Assembly (NCBI GenBank): GCA_902760755.1
Contig: CACWHK010000006.1
Location: forward strand, 1-64,000
Direction: 5' to 3'
Origin: an uncultured Lachnospiraceae bacterium
GTDB lineage: Bacteria > Bacillota > Clostridia > Lachnospirales > Lachnospiraceae
DNA length: 64,000 nucleotides
Positions 42,506-52,118 of this stretch are shown piece by piece. Each line of letters starts with the position of its first letter. Position 1 is the first letter of the stretch. A model generated the notes under the pieces. That model saw only the letters and a list, made by a program, of their open reading frames with translations. It was not told the origin of the DNA and did not search any database. Both the position numbers and the translations under genes were made by a program.

Positions 42506-44478
42506 TGAAAATAAAGCTATGGAAAAAGAGCCGCTTTCAGCGGCTCATGGCATTTTCACTTGTGATCGCAATGGTGTTCTCTCTGGCCGGTTGCGGCAAG
42601 GAGGAGAGGGATACCAGGCAGAAGGCAAGGAGTATCTTTGACTTCTTCGATGAAGAGCCGGATACCTCCTATGATCCCTGGGCTACGGAGGAACCGACCA
42701 CGGAGCCGGGAACCGGAGATGTGATCGTGGATCCCCCGGTGATCGATCCGCCGAGTCAGGATCCGAACCAGTACTCCGATACGGAGAACGAAGAATTCAA
42801 TCAGATGTTGGAAGAGAACTTCGTTGAGTATATGGAGAGCAGTTCGCTTGCGATTCACAACTACCTGAAGGATCCGGAGAAGTACGGGGTCAAGGTTCCG
42901 GAGGAGGTAACCCTCGGAGAAGAGGTGGATTACTCGGAGGAGGCAATCGAAGAGACCAAGAAGGAAACCAAGGAGTGGATCGCCAAGTTTGAAGCCATTG
43001 ATGTAAATACCCTTACGGAGCAGCAGCGGTTCGACTATGACTATTATCTGGATAATCTGAAAAGCAGAATGATCGCTTACGAAAACATTTATCTCGAAAG
43101 TGCTTTTTCGACGATGAATGGAATTCAGGCAATCCTTCCGACGCTTTTCCTGGACTGGGTTTTCGAGTCCAAAGAAGATATTCAGCTCTATCTGGATATC
43201 ATGAAGCTGTTTCCGAAGGAAATCAGGGCCGAGCTGGAGTTTGAGGAACTGCGGGTTGAAAAAGGATATGGTTATGAGGACGTGGTGATCGATGAGATCC
43301 TGAAGCAGTGTGATGAATTCACGGAGGTTTCGGGGGAGCATTTTATGGTCACTTCCTTTAACGAGAAGATCGATGCATTTGCGGGGCTTACGGATGCGGA
43401 GAAGGAGGAGTTTAAGAAGCAGGACATAGAGGCGGTGGACGGCCTGGTCTCTCTGTACAGGGATATTCATTCCACCTTCGAAGATGCGAAGGGGAAGAAT
43501 CAGGTGAAGGGCGGTCTTTGTAACTTTGAGGATCACGGGAAGGAGATCTATGCATATATAGCTCGCGAGTATTCCGGAAGCAGCAAGACGCCGGAGGAAC
43601 TGATCCAATATCTGGAGAACAAGAATCTTGAGTATAAGACGCGCATTCAGAGCATTTATCTCACGTATCAGGACGCGTATGAGTATTATTCAGCTAACAA
43701 GAAAACGTTACTCGATTATCTGGAGGACAAGGATCCGAGGGAGCTTGAGGATTATCTGATCGAAAATGCCATGGAAGAGTTCCCGGAGATCGGAACCATC
43801 AATTATAGGATTCTTCCTTTTGGCGAAACCATGGAGAAGATCCGGAATCTTTCCGTTGCATACTACAGATATCCAAGGATTGATGATCCGGATGACAACA
43901 CAATCCGTGTGAATGGGAGCCATAAGGATGACATTTGGCAGACTCTGGCACATGAAGGATGTCCGGGACATATGTATCAGTATAATTACTATCAGCGGAC
44001 GAACCCCCAGACCCTGCGTTTGCTTTCCCATGAGCTGGGATATGGAGAAGGCTGGGCGGAATATGCGTCTGATGAAACCATGAAATACTGCGATTTTAAC
44101 GGGTCACCGTATGCATCCGTGCTTGCAGAGCTTTATACCACTGAGTCAAGGTATTTTTCCAATATTGAGGGGATCATAGATCTTTCGGTGAATGCGCTCG
44201 GCTGGACCGTGGATGATATCCGGGATTACCTCAGCCAAGTGGGGGTGAACACCAGTATTGCAGAGGAATTATACGTAACCTTTGTCAGCAATCCGGGCGT
44301 GTATCTGTCCTATTCGGTTGGACCCTGTGAGATGAGGGATCTTCGGGATTACGCGGAGGAATCCCTGGGAAGCAAGTTTGATGTGGTAGAGTTCCATAAA
44401 ACCATTCTGGATGCAGGCCCCTGTAAGTTCGATCAGCTGAAGAAGCGGGTGGATAAGTACATCCTGGAGCATAAGTAA
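42505..44478 (+). CDS. DUF885-family metallopeptidase-like lipoprotein
   Basis: 657 residues. Lipobox LAGC (Cys30), then a Pro/Thr/Glu/Asp-rich spacer (about 55-90) that would hold the enzyme off the membrane. The DUF885 domain has HEGCPGHMYQ (His483, Glu484, His488), a zinc-binding HExxxxH-type site, and GYGEGWAEYA after it with a probable third ligand Glu. Family members are thought to be carboxypeptidase-like; no substrate can be given. It starts on the atpC stop (one-base overlap), so it is transcribed with the atp operon, which is curious for an exported protein. Base use looks slightly more AT-rich than atp. Confidence 0.88.
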   Translation: MKIKLWKKSRFQRLMAFSLVIAMVFSLAGCGKEERDTRQKARSIFDFFDEEPDTSYDPWATEEPTTEPGTGDVIVDPPVIDPPSQDPNQYSDTENEEFNQMLEENFVEYMESSSLAIHNYLKDPEKYGVKVPEEVTLGEEVDYSEEAIEETKKETKEWIAKFEAIDVNTLTEQQRFDYDYYLDNLKSRMIAYENIYLESAFSTMNGIQAILPTLFLDWVFESKEDIQLYLDIMKLFPKEIRAELEFEELRVEKGYGYEDVVIDEILKQCDEFTEVSGEHFMVTSFNEKIDAFAGLTDAEKEEFKKQDIEAVDGLVSLYRDIHSTFEDAKGKNQVKGGLCNFEDHGKEIYAYIAREYSGSSKTPEELIQYLENKNLEYKTRIQSIYLTYQDAYEYYSANKKTLLDYLEDKDPRELEDYLIENAMEEFPEIGTINYRILPFGETMEKIRNLSVAYYRYPRIDDPDDNTIRVNGSHKDDIWQTLAHEGCPGHMYQYNYYQRTNPQTLRLLSHELGYGEGWAEYASDETMKYCDFNGSPYASVLAELYTTESRYFSNIEGIIDLSVNALGWTVDDIRDYLSQVGVNTSIAEELYVTFVSNPGVYLSYSVGPCEMRDLRDYAEESLGSKFDVVEFHKTILDAGPCKFDQLKKRVDKYILEHK

Positions 44479-44494
44479 AAATCATCAAGGCAGA

Positions 44495-44556
44495 ATGCAC
44501 AACGGGCAGAAACGATTTTTGTAGAATTCGTTTCTTGCCTGGGGTGCATTTTTTTG
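44495..44556 (+). terminator. Strong terminator after the atp-DUF885 operon
   Basis: A long stem: ATGCAC...GGGCAGAAACGA pairs with TCGTTTCTTGCC...GTGCAT, followed by seven T residues (44549-44556). A small internal loop interrupts the helix. Confidence 0.9.
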
Positions 44557-44582
44557 ATACACTGTGAATAGAAACGAAAAAT
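44554..44582 (+). promoter_or_regulatory. Possible promoter of the TetR operon
   Basis: TTGATA (44554-44559) and AAAAAT (44577-44582), spacer 17. The -35 overlaps the end of the upstream terminator T-run. The -10 match is only four of six. Confidence 0.4.
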
Positions 44583-44665
44583 AAGAAAATAGTTTCCATA
44601 AAGATGACAGATTGCATGAAAGCGTTGAAGGTTTGCCGCACTCAGGCAAAAGAGGGGAGTTACAC

Positions 44666-45223
44666 ATGGAATTAAAGACAAGGATCATGGAGGGAGCGAT
44701 CACATGCTTCCAGGAGAAGGGAATCAAGTTCACCATGGATGACCTGGCAGAGAAGCTGGGGATGAGCAAGAAAACAATCTACACCGTGGTGGAAGGAAAG
44801 GACGAGCTCCTTGTGGAAATGGTGGAGCATGTATTCAAGTCCATCAAGGAAAGTGAAGAGGATGTTCTCTGGGATGAGAAGCTTTCAACCGTGGATAAGA
44901 TCCGGAAGATCCTGGGGGTGTTCCCGGATGCATATAAGGATATTAACTTCCAGGGAGTTTTCGAGCTTCGGGATAAGTATCCGGAGATCTATAATCTGGT
45001 GGAGCAGCGACTGGAGACCGGCTGGGAAGCGACCATCGCGCTGCTGGAGCAGGGTATGACTGAGGGTGTGATCCGGAAGATCGACATCCCGATCTTTAAG
45101 ATGATGTTTGAGGCGTCGCTGGAGCAGTTCTTCAAGCGGGATATCCTGCAGAGGAACGGGATCAGGTACCAGCAGGCCCTGGAGGAAGTGGTGGAGATCC
45201 TGGTGGACGGGATCGTTGCATGA
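44666..45223 (+). CDS. TetR/AcrR-family transcriptional regulator
   Basis: 185 residues. N-terminal helix-turn-helix FTMDDLAEKLGMSKKTIYTVVEGKDELLVEMVEHVF; the C-terminal ligand domain is not diagnostic. ATG 44666 has GGGGAG seven bases upstream; an earlier ATG would add an unrelated 18 residues. The next gene starts 24 bases downstream, so it probably controls its own operon (GT-B-like protein, symporter, alpha-galactosidase). Ligand unknown. Confidence 0.9.
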   Translation: MELKTRIMEGAITCFQEKGIKFTMDDLAEKLGMSKKTIYTVVEGKDELLVEMVEHVFKSIKESEEDVLWDEKLSTVDKIRKILGVFPDAYKDINFQGVFELRDKYPEIYNLVEQRLETGWEATIALLEQGMTEGVIRKIDIPIFKMMFEASLEQFFKRDILQRNGIRYQQALEEVVEILVDGIVA

Positions 45224-45246
45224 TCGACTCTGGAAAGGAGCAGGAT

Positions 45247-46854
45247 ATGTCACAGCGTTCGGAAGAGATTTTCGGAAATCAGATGAGTAAGAAGGTGGTC
45301 CGCAAGGCGGAGCGCTCGAAGAATAACTATAAGAAAAAGTTCGGGGATGACAGCCATGTGGATTACCTGGCTACCACGGAGGAGAATCCGTATATCGGGC
45401 CGATCCTCGGGGTTCGGAACCTGCGGGTGGAAGCCGTGAAAAAGGTAAGTGCGGCCCCGAAGAAGGAAGAGAAGAAGGAAGAAACGCCGGCTGTGGGGGA
45501 GACGAAAGAGGTCCGCGCCGTAATACGGAATGCGGCGGAGGCTATCCGCGCCATCGCCGAGGCTGAGAAGGAAGAGAAGGAGAAGGCCCGGTGCGGCTTT
45601 GATCTGGAGAACGGGATCATCGTCGGAAATATCCGCATGGGCTTCGGCCACTACCGGATCTCCATGGCCATCGCCTCTGCGGCGCATTCCATGGGCTATA
45701 CTCCCTACTGGATGGACCTTAACTCCTACCCGGAGACTACCTGTACGAAGGTGATCTCCGCCCAGAATGATCTCTATTCTCTGGGTTCGCGGATGTCCCA
45801 AAAGAGCAAGTTATTTAACAAGGTGGTATGGGAGCCGGTAAACTATGAAGGCTTCCGCCAGCTTTCCTATAATGCTTCGGATCAGGCAAATGCAGAGCTG
45901 ATGGCTCCGGTTTTTAAGAACGTTCCGAAGGAGCTGCCTCTCGTTGCTACCCACGTTTGGCCCGCCCAGGCAGCCCTGCACGCAGGCATGAAGTACGTGG
46001 TAAATGCGATTCCCGACAACTGGCCCATGGCCCTGCACCTGGCAGAGGGCAGCATCCACACGGTACAGACCCATTATGCATATCAGGGCTACCGCATGCT
46101 GAACGGCATGCAGAAGAAGAAGGTTCTCAGTGCCATGCCCGAGGAGTCTCTGGTTTACACCGGACACTACGTGGATCATGAGCTGGTCGAGAATATAGAG
46201 GCGGACTGTGCTGCCAGACTGCGGCGGCAGAGAGAAGGTCAGCCATTACGATTCCTGCTTACCATCGGTGGAGCAGGAGCCCAGGGGGAGATCTTTAAGA
46301 GCATCCTGCAGGCGCTGATGCCCAGGATCCGGCGGAAGGAAGTGGCGCTCTACGTAAATGTAGGGGACTATCAGGAGGTCTGGGACAAGCTCCTCTTGGA
46401 GGTCCGTGGCCTGAACCGGGTAAGCCGGACCCATTTCAATGACTGGGAAGCAACGAAGGAATTTGCAGAGAAGGCTCTGACCGGCCGGGTTGTGGGCGTT
46501 CATGCATTTGCCCATAAGAATATCTTTGAAGCGGTTTATGCAACGAATCTGCTTATGCGGAGCGCGGATGTGCTGGTGACCAAGCCCAGCGAGCTCTCCT
46601 TCTATCCGATCCCGAAGCTCTTTATTCAGAGAGTGGGCGGACATGAGCAGTGGGGTGCGATCCACTCCGCGGAGATCGGGGATGGAACACTGGAGCTTCG
46701 GGACATCCCCCATGTTCTGCAGGGACTGGAGCTCTTTATCGAGGACAGCAGCATGCTGCGCGGCATGTGCGACTGTATCGTAGAGAATAAGAAAATGGGG
46801 ATTTACAACGGAGCATATGAGGCAGTCAGACTTGCAATGGGTATGAAGCAGTAA
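45247..46854 (+). CDS. GT-B-fold glycosyltransferase-like protein of unknown function
   Basis: 535 residues. A basic, low-complexity N-terminus (about 1-110, with KKEEKKEE and AEAEKEEKEKA) leads to a MurG/MGDG-synthase-like core: GIIVGNIRMGFGHYRISMAIASAAHSMGYTPYWMDL, a mid Rossmann stretch FLLTIGGAGAQGEIF and an acceptor-type VTKPSELSFYPIPKLFIQRVGGHE. No signal peptide or membrane helix. The donor and acceptor cannot be named. AAGGAG precedes ATG 45247; an earlier ATG at 45220 overlaps the TetR stop and is less likely. Co-directional with TetR and a sugar symporter. Confidence 0.6.
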   Translation: MSQRSEEIFGNQMSKKVVRKAERSKNNYKKKFGDDSHVDYLATTEENPYIGPILGVRNLRVEAVKKVSAAPKKEEKKEETPAVGETKEVRAVIRNAAEAIRAIAEAEKEEKEKARCGFDLENGIIVGNIRMGFGHYRISMAIASAAHSMGYTPYWMDLNSYPETTCTKVISAQNDLYSLGSRMSQKSKLFNKVVWEPVNYEGFRQLSYNASDQANAELMAPVFKNVPKELPLVATHVWPAQAALHAGMKYVVNAIPDNWPMALHLAEGSIHTVQTHYAYQGYRMLNGMQKKKVLSAMPEESLVYTGHYVDHELVENIEADCAARLRRQREGQPLRFLLTIGGAGAQGEIFKSILQALMPRIRRKEVALYVNVGDYQEVWDKLLLEVRGLNRVSRTHFNDWEATKEFAEKALTGRVVGVHAFAHKNIFEAVYATNLLMRSADVLVTKPSELSFYPIPKLFIQRVGGHEQWGAIHSAEIGDGTLELRDIPHVLQGLELFIEDSSMLRGMCDCIVENKKMGIYNGAYEAVRLAMGMKQ

Positions 46855-46878
46855 GGACTGCCGGAATAGGAGAAGCGT

Positions 46879-48294
46879 ATGAGGCTTACATTTAAAGAAA
46901 AGACAGCCTACGGTCTGGGAGCGATAGGCAAGGATATGGTTTACATGCTGTCAGCCAGCTATGTCCTTTATTACTTCCAGGATATTCTGGGAGTGTCGGC
47001 GGTTGCAATGGGAGTGATCCTGCTGGTAGCCCGGATCTTTGATGCATTTAACGACCCCATCATGGGAATCGTCGTAGCAAAAACACAGACACGGTGGGGA
47101 AAGTTCCGTCCGTGGCTGATGATCGGAACACTCACAAATGCAGTGATCCTGTTCCTTATGTTCTCCGCACCTCCGAAGCTGAACGGCGGCGGACTGGTGG
47201 CCTATGCTGCGGTGGCCTATATCCTGTGGGGTGTTACCTATACCATGATGGATATTCCGTACTGGTCCATGATCCCGGCCTTCACAAAGGGCGGAAGAGA
47301 GCGGGAAAAGCTGACGGCACTGGCACGTTCCTGTGCCGGCGTGGGCTCTGCGCTGATCACGATCTTCACCATGATGATCGTGCATATGATCGGCGGAGAG
47401 GGAACCGAAGGTGAGCGTACCGGCTTCCGCTGGTTTGCGCTGATCGTAGCAGTTCTTTTCATCATTTTCATCACCATGACCTGCGTTTCGATCAAGGAGA
47501 AATCCACGGTGAATACGGAGTCTCCTTCGGTGGGAGCCATGTTCAAGGCACTTTTCACCAATGATCAGGCCATGACGGTCGTGATCGCCATCGTTCTCAT
47601 CAACACGGCGATCTATATCACCTCCAATCTGGTGATCTATTTCTTCAAATATGACTTTGGCGGTGTGGACTGGTACAAGGGCTACACGCTGTTCAACATG
47701 TTCGGCGGTGCGATCCAGATCCTGTCCATGATGCTGGGCTATCCGCTGCTTCGGAAGCGTTTTTCAAACACAAATATATTCTATATCACCCTGACAAGTG
47801 CGGTGATCGGTTATATCGCACTGTTCGGGATCGCATTTATCAATATGTCGAACGTATACATTCTGTTCGTGCCCGGTTTCTTTATCTTCGCAGCCAACGG
47901 TGTTCTTCAGATCCTTACGACGATCTTCCTTGCAAATACGGTTGATTACGGAGAAATGAAGAACAACCGCCGTGACGAGTCGGTGATCTTCTCCATGCAG
48001 ACCTTCGTGGTAAAGCTGGCATCCGGTATTGCGGCATTTGTGGCGGCAATCTGTCTTTCTCTCAATTCCCTCAGCTCGGATGAGGTGACGGAAGCGGATC
48101 AGGCGGTGGATTTTGCATCCGGCGTTGCAGAGGGTTCTAAGCTGGGGCTTCGAATGACCATGACCATCATTCCCGTGATCGGTCTGATCATCGCGGTTCT
48201 GGTCTTCCGCAAGAAGTACATCCTGACGGATGAGAAGGTGCGTGAGCTGGCGGAAGAGATCGCAAGAAAGAGGGAAAGTGAGCAGCAGATGTAG
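46879..48294 (+). CDS. GPH-family (MelB-like) sugar:cation symporter
   Basis: 471 residues, 12 membrane segments. Typical GPH motifs are RIFDAFNDPIMGIVVAKTQTRWGKFRPW and the later FLANTVDYGEMKNNRRDESVIFSMQTF. Imports glycosides with H+ or Na+. Ten bases separate it from the alpha-galactosidase gene, so melibiose, raffinose-type or galacto-manno-oligosaccharides are likely cargo. AGGAGAAG precedes the ATG. Confidence 0.93.
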   Translation: MRLTFKEKTAYGLGAIGKDMVYMLSASYVLYYFQDILGVSAVAMGVILLVARIFDAFNDPIMGIVVAKTQTRWGKFRPWLMIGTLTNAVILFLMFSAPPKLNGGGLVAYAAVAYILWGVTYTMMDIPYWSMIPAFTKGGREREKLTALARSCAGVGSALITIFTMMIVHMIGGEGTEGERTGFRWFALIVAVLFIIFITMTCVSIKEKSTVNTESPSVGAMFKALFTNDQAMTVVIAIVLINTAIYITSNLVIYFFKYDFGGVDWYKGYTLFNMFGGAIQILSMMLGYPLLRKRFSNTNIFYITLTSAVIGYIALFGIAFINMSNVYILFVPGFFIFAANGVLQILTTIFLANTVDYGEMKNNRRDESVIFSMQTFVVKLASGIAAFVAAICLSLNSLSSDEVTEADQAVDFASGVAEGSKLGLRMTMTIIPVIGLIIAVLVFRKKYILTDEKVRELAEEIARKRESEQQM

Positions 48295-48304
48295 GAGAAG
48301 GCCT

Positions 48305-50764
48305 ATGATCAGAAAGATTGGGAACGAGCTTTTTATACTTGATACAAAGCATACAACCTATGCTTTCCGGATCCTCCCTACCGGTCATCCGGAGCACCTC
48401 TACTACGGTGCCCGGATCACGGTGGGAGACAGTGCGGACGGACTCCCGGAGCGGCATGCATTTCCGCCGGGGAATACCTGTCTCTATGATTCGGAGGAGA
48501 AGCGATATACACTGGAGGACATGCGGCTGGAATACAGCTGGCCCGGGAAGGGAGACCTTCGCGAGCCGGCTGTTGCCGTGCGCCATGCGGACGGAGGCAG
48601 GACCTCCGATTTTGTTTTTGAGAAGGCGGAGCTGGTGAAGGGGACGGTACCTTCCGGAAAAGAGGAAGGAGAGGAGGTGCCGACCTACCGCCTGCGGAAC
48701 GGTCTTCCGGCGTCCTATGATGAGACCGGCAGGGCCCAGACCCTGGTGATCACCCTGTTCGACCGCTCCTATGATATGGAGCTCACCCTGTATTACACGG
48801 TTTTCGCGGAATGTGACGTGATCGTAAGGTCAGCGGTTCTGACCAATCACGGCAGGGATGCGGTGACGGTGGAGCGCCTGATGAGTCTATGCCTGGATCT
48901 GGATGCAGAGCCTTATGTTATGTCAACCTTCAACGGCGCATGGATCCGTGAGATGCACCGGACGGACACGGCCCTTGGTGCCGGGAAGCTGGTTTCGGCT
49001 ACCACCTCCGGCATTTCCTCCAACCGCGCAAATCCCTTCGTCATGCTGTCGAAGCCGCACACCACGGAGGATACGGGAGAGGTCTATGCATTTAATCTGA
49101 TCTACAGCGGGAATCACTACGAAGCAGCGGAGGTGAGTCCCTTCGGTAAGCTTCGGTTTGTCAGCGGGATCAATCCGGAGGGCTTCTCCTGGATGCTGGC
49201 TCCGGGGGAAAGCTTTGCATCTCCGGAGGCGGTGATGACCTACTCGAAGGAAGGCTTTAACGGCATGAGTCAAAAGATGCATGCCTTTGTCCGGAATCAT
49301 ATCGTCCGCGGACACTGGAAGAGGAAGGAACGGCCCGTGCTCCTGAACAGCTGGGAGGCCTCTTACTTTAAGATCGATGAGAAAAAGCTGCTGAAGCTGG
49401 CGAAGGCCGGACGGGATGTGGGGATCGAGCTTTTCGTCATGGATGACGGCTGGTTCGGAGACCGGACGGATGATACAAAGGCCCTGGGGGACTGGGATGT
49501 GAACAAAAAGAAGCTCCCAGGGGGCATCGAGAGACTGGCGGAGAAGATCCGGGGCCTCGGGATGCGGTTCGGACTCTGGGTGGAGCCGGAGATGGTCAGT
49601 GTGAACAGTGACCTTTACCGAAAGCATCCGGACTGGGCCCTGCAGATTCCGGATCATTTCCATTCCGAGGGAAGAAACCAGCGGTTCCTGGACCTTACCA
49701 GAGAAGAGGTGCAGGATTACATTATTGAGAAGATGAGTGAGGTGTTCGGAAAGGCAGGGGTTTCCTATGTGAAATGGGACATGAACCGCAGCATGACGGA
49801 TGTCTACTCCGCAGCCCTTCCGCCGGAACGGCAGGGGGAGGTTGCGCACCGATACATCCTCGGGCTATATAGAGTTATGTCAACCTTATCGGAGCGTTTC
49901 CCGAAGATCCTGTTCGAAGGCTGTGCCTCCGGCGGAAATCGGTTCGATCTCGGAATCCTTTCCTTCTTCCCGCAGATCTGGGCCAGCGATGACAGTGATG
50001 CCGTAGCACGGACCGAGATCCAGACCGGCTACAGCTACGGATACCCCATGAGCACCGTGACGGCCCATGTTTCGGATGTGCCGAACCATCAGACCCTCCG
50101 GCGGACGCCCCTTGCCACGCGCTTCAACGTGGCGGCCTTCGGCGTGCTGGGCTATGAGTGCAATCTATGTGATATGAAGAAGGAGGAACGGGAGGAGATC
50201 GCCCGTCAGATCGCGCTTTACAAGGAGTGGCGGAAGACCTTCTTCTTCGGAAGCTTCTACCGCGGAAGGGCCGTGGGCGTGGGAGACGGAATGGGAGGAC
50301 TCGGCATCTTCGGTTCTGCAGCGCCCTTCAGTGTTCTTTCACCGACGGCCGGAAATGTCACCGAATGGACCGTGGTTTCTCCGGACAGGAAGCGGGCTGC
50401 GGGACTGCTGTTCCAGCTGCTTGCCCGGCCGAATGTTATAACGGAGATCTATCATGCGAAGGGACTGGATGCCGAAAAGACCTACCATTTCACGAATATT
50501 CAGGCAAAGCATAATCTGAAGGACTTCGGAAGCCTTGTGAATACCGTGGCTCCGGTTCATGTAAAGCCGGACAGTATGCTGCATAATATGATCGCAAAGA
50601 AGGTGAAAATGGACGGGGAAACCGAGGACTGCATCCTGGCGGGTGATACTCTCATGCATGCGGGCATTCACGTGGCACAGGCCTTCTCGGGAACGGGATA
50701 CTCCGGAGAGGTGCGGCATGCACCTGACTTTTCATCCCGCCTGTATCTGATGGAAGCCGAATAA
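48305..50764 (+). CDS. Alpha-galactosidase, GH36
   Basis: Removes terminal alpha-1,6-galactose from oligosaccharides or galactomannan fragments. 819 residues; the family's long bacterial form is about 730, and this one is longer mainly near 90-140. Nucleophile Asp492 in VKWDMNRS, acid/base Asp in ASDDSDA, and VMDDGWFG, LGDWDVN, GLWVEPEMVS and LFEGCASGGNRFDLG. No signal peptide, so it is cytosolic and fed by the symporter upstream. ATG 48305 has AGGAG eight bases upstream; an earlier ATG lies in the symporter gene. Confidence 0.94.
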   Translation: MIRKIGNELFILDTKHTTYAFRILPTGHPEHLYYGARITVGDSADGLPERHAFPPGNTCLYDSEEKRYTLEDMRLEYSWPGKGDLREPAVAVRHADGGRTSDFVFEKAELVKGTVPSGKEEGEEVPTYRLRNGLPASYDETGRAQTLVITLFDRSYDMELTLYYTVFAECDVIVRSAVLTNHGRDAVTVERLMSLCLDLDAEPYVMSTFNGAWIREMHRTDTALGAGKLVSATTSGISSNRANPFVMLSKPHTTEDTGEVYAFNLIYSGNHYEAAEVSPFGKLRFVSGINPEGFSWMLAPGESFASPEAVMTYSKEGFNGMSQKMHAFVRNHIVRGHWKRKERPVLLNSWEASYFKIDEKKLLKLAKAGRDVGIELFVMDDGWFGDRTDDTKALGDWDVNKKKLPGGIERLAEKIRGLGMRFGLWVEPEMVSVNSDLYRKHPDWALQIPDHFHSEGRNQRFLDLTREEVQDYIIEKMSEVFGKAGVSYVKWDMNRSMTDVYSAALPPERQGEVAHRYILGLYRVMSTLSERFPKILFEGCASGGNRFDLGILSFFPQIWASDDSDAVARTEIQTGYSYGYPMSTVTAHVSDVPNHQTLRRTPLATRFNVAAFGVLGYECNLCDMKKEEREEIARQIALYKEWRKTFFFGSFYRGRAVGVGDGMGGLGIFGSAAPFSVLSPTAGNVTEWTVVSPDRKRAAGLLFQLLARPNVITEIYHAKGLDAEKTYHFTNIQAKHNLKDFGSLVNTVAPVHVKPDSMLHNMIAKKVKMDGETEDCILAGDTLMHAGIHVAQAFSGTGYSGEVRHAPDFSSRLYLMEAE

Positions 50765-50771
50765 AAAATGC

Positions 50772-50800
50772 TTTTTCTAATACATGGAGTGTGTTATAAT
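50772..50800 (+). promoter_or_regulatory. Extended -10 promoter of the DUF4234 gene
   Basis: TGTTATAAT (50792-50800) is an extended -10; the -35 is poor (TTTTTC). The ribosome-binding site AAGGAGG follows before the ATG at 50832. Confidence 0.7.
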
Positions 50801-50831
50801 ATGAGCATCTTATTGAAGGAGGACTATCCTT

Positions 50832-51176
50832 ATGAACCGTAATATTGCGCTTTGTGTCGTTCTGTCCATTGTCACCCTTGGCATCTATGAGATCTACTGG
50901 TGCTACAAGATGAATGATGAGATCGCAGCAGTGGCAGGAAAACCGCCCATCGTTTCCGGCGGAACCTTCATCCTGCTCACCATCGTTACCTGCGGTATCT
51001 ATTATCTGTACTGGTGCTACAAGCAGGGCGAGTATATGACAGAGGCTCTTTCCGCCCGCGGACAGGTGGCAGGAAATCTTTCAACCCTGTATCTGCTCCT
51101 TGCATTCTTTACCGGTGGTATCATTGCATCTGCTCTGATGCAGAACGATCTGAACAAGTTCTACCCGGCAGCATAG
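50832..51176 (+). CDS. DUF4234-like small membrane protein
   Basis: 114 residues, three to four hydrophobic segments with the internal repeat TLGIYEIYWCYKMNDEI and TCGIYYLYWCYKQGEYM, which is the DUF4234 pattern. Function unknown. Own promoter and own terminator, so monocistronic. Confidence 0.8.
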   Translation: MNRNIALCVVLSIVTLGIYEIYWCYKMNDEIAAVAGKPPIVSGGTFILLTIVTCGIYYLYWCYKQGEYMTEALSARGQVAGNLSTLYLLLAFFTGGIIASALMQNDLNKFYPAA

Positions 51177-51184
51177 GAAAAATG

Positions 51185-51220
51185 ATCGACGGATGCCCGG
51201 CATCCGTCGATTTTGTTTTG
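51185..51220 (+). terminator. Terminator of the DUF4234 gene
   Basis: A 12-13 bp stem, ATCGACGGATGC with GCATCCGTCGAT, ends in TTTTGTTTTG. Confidence 0.88.
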
Positions 51221-51241
51221 TAATGATCTATGGAGTGGCAT

Positions 51242-51595
51242 ATGAGTGTACAACGAAAAAGGATCCGTATCCTGCTGATCGTACTTGCCGTGGGCTTAGC
51301 GTACCTTTGCTTTGTCCGTCTGACAGGGTTGTACATTCCATGCCCTGTGCGAACCCTCTCCGGAGGGCATCTTTCCTGTCCGGGCTGCGGGGTTTCCCAC
51401 ATGTGTGAAAGCTTATCCCGCTTTCAGTTCGCGGAGGCATTCCGGGCAAATCCCGTGATCCTCTGCCTGCTTCCCGTGTGGGGCGTCGCTTTGGTCTCCT
51501 GGGTATTGGACCGGGGGGTTCTGTTTCGAAAGATCACCGTCTGGGGGTCCGTGGTGGCTCTTATGATCTTCGGGGTTTTGAGAAATATCCTCTGA
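51242..51595 (+). CDS. DUF2752 membrane protein
   Basis: 117 residues, two to three membrane segments. The domain hallmark CPGCGVSHM follows the short PCPVRTLSGGHL loop; the Cys residues may bind metal or form a disulfide. ATG 51242 is chosen over 51230 because GGAG lies ten bases before it. Function unknown. Convergent with the following minus-strand gene. Confidence 0.82.
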   Translation: MSVQRKRIRILLIVLAVGLAYLCFVRLTGLYIPCPVRTLSGGHLSCPGCGVSHMCESLSRFQFAEAFRANPVILCLLPVWGVALVSWVLDRGVLFRKITVWGSVVALMIFGVLRNIL

Positions 51596-51605
51596 CAGGG
51601 AGCTG

Positions 51606-52118
51606 TTACGGGGTTCCGGTTCGTTCCTTCAGAAAATCGGTCAGGGTTTTCCCCTGATCCTCAGGATTCAGATCTACGTGTCTTGCATTTTCCTTCCAGG
51701 ATGCGCCCTCGGGCAGAACCGCGAAGGCAAGATTATGCTGCTCCCATTCGTAGGCCAGATCCTCGGCACTGCGAACGCCGGTATAGGTTTTATCCGGAAC
51801 GGGATGGGCGTCAGACAGGGCCTGACAGATGAGGACCAGATCCTCATGATTCTCGATTCGGTAGGAATCCCGTATCTGCCAGGTGTTGTTTCGGAAGATC
51901 GCCGTAAAGGAAAGATCCCCGTATGAAAACCGATAATTGGTACCATCCTCTGTGGTAAGGGCGATATCCTCCGCGGAGGAAAGGATCGAGACGGAGGCAG
52001 CTGCATCTTCGGATGTGGTTGCCTCCGTTTTTGTTCCGCAGCCGGTTCCCGCAAAGCAGAGTGCGAGAGCGGCAAGCAGGATATAGAGTGTAGTTGTCTT
52101 AAATACATTCTTTTTCAT
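51606..52118 (-). CDS. Small lipoprotein of unknown function
   Basis: 170 residues with signal and lipobox (FAGTGC, Cys27). The mature part begins Thr/Glu/Ser/Ala-rich and then has a beta-rich DGTNYRFSYGDLSFTAIFRNNTWQIRDSYRI. No family recognised. No ribosome-binding site is visible, and the best -10 (TATACT, 52133-52128 on the minus strand) is only ten bases from the ATG, so the message may be leaderless. Start less certain for that reason. Confidence 0.7.
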   Translation of the reverse strand: MKKNVFKTTTLYILLAALALCFAGTGCGTKTEATTSEDAAASVSILSSAEDIALTTEDGTNYRFSYGDLSFTAIFRNNTWQIRDSYRIENHEDLVLICQALSDAHPVPDKTYTGVRSAEDLAYEWEQHNLAFAVLPEGASWKENARHVDLNPEDQGKTLTDFLKERTGTP

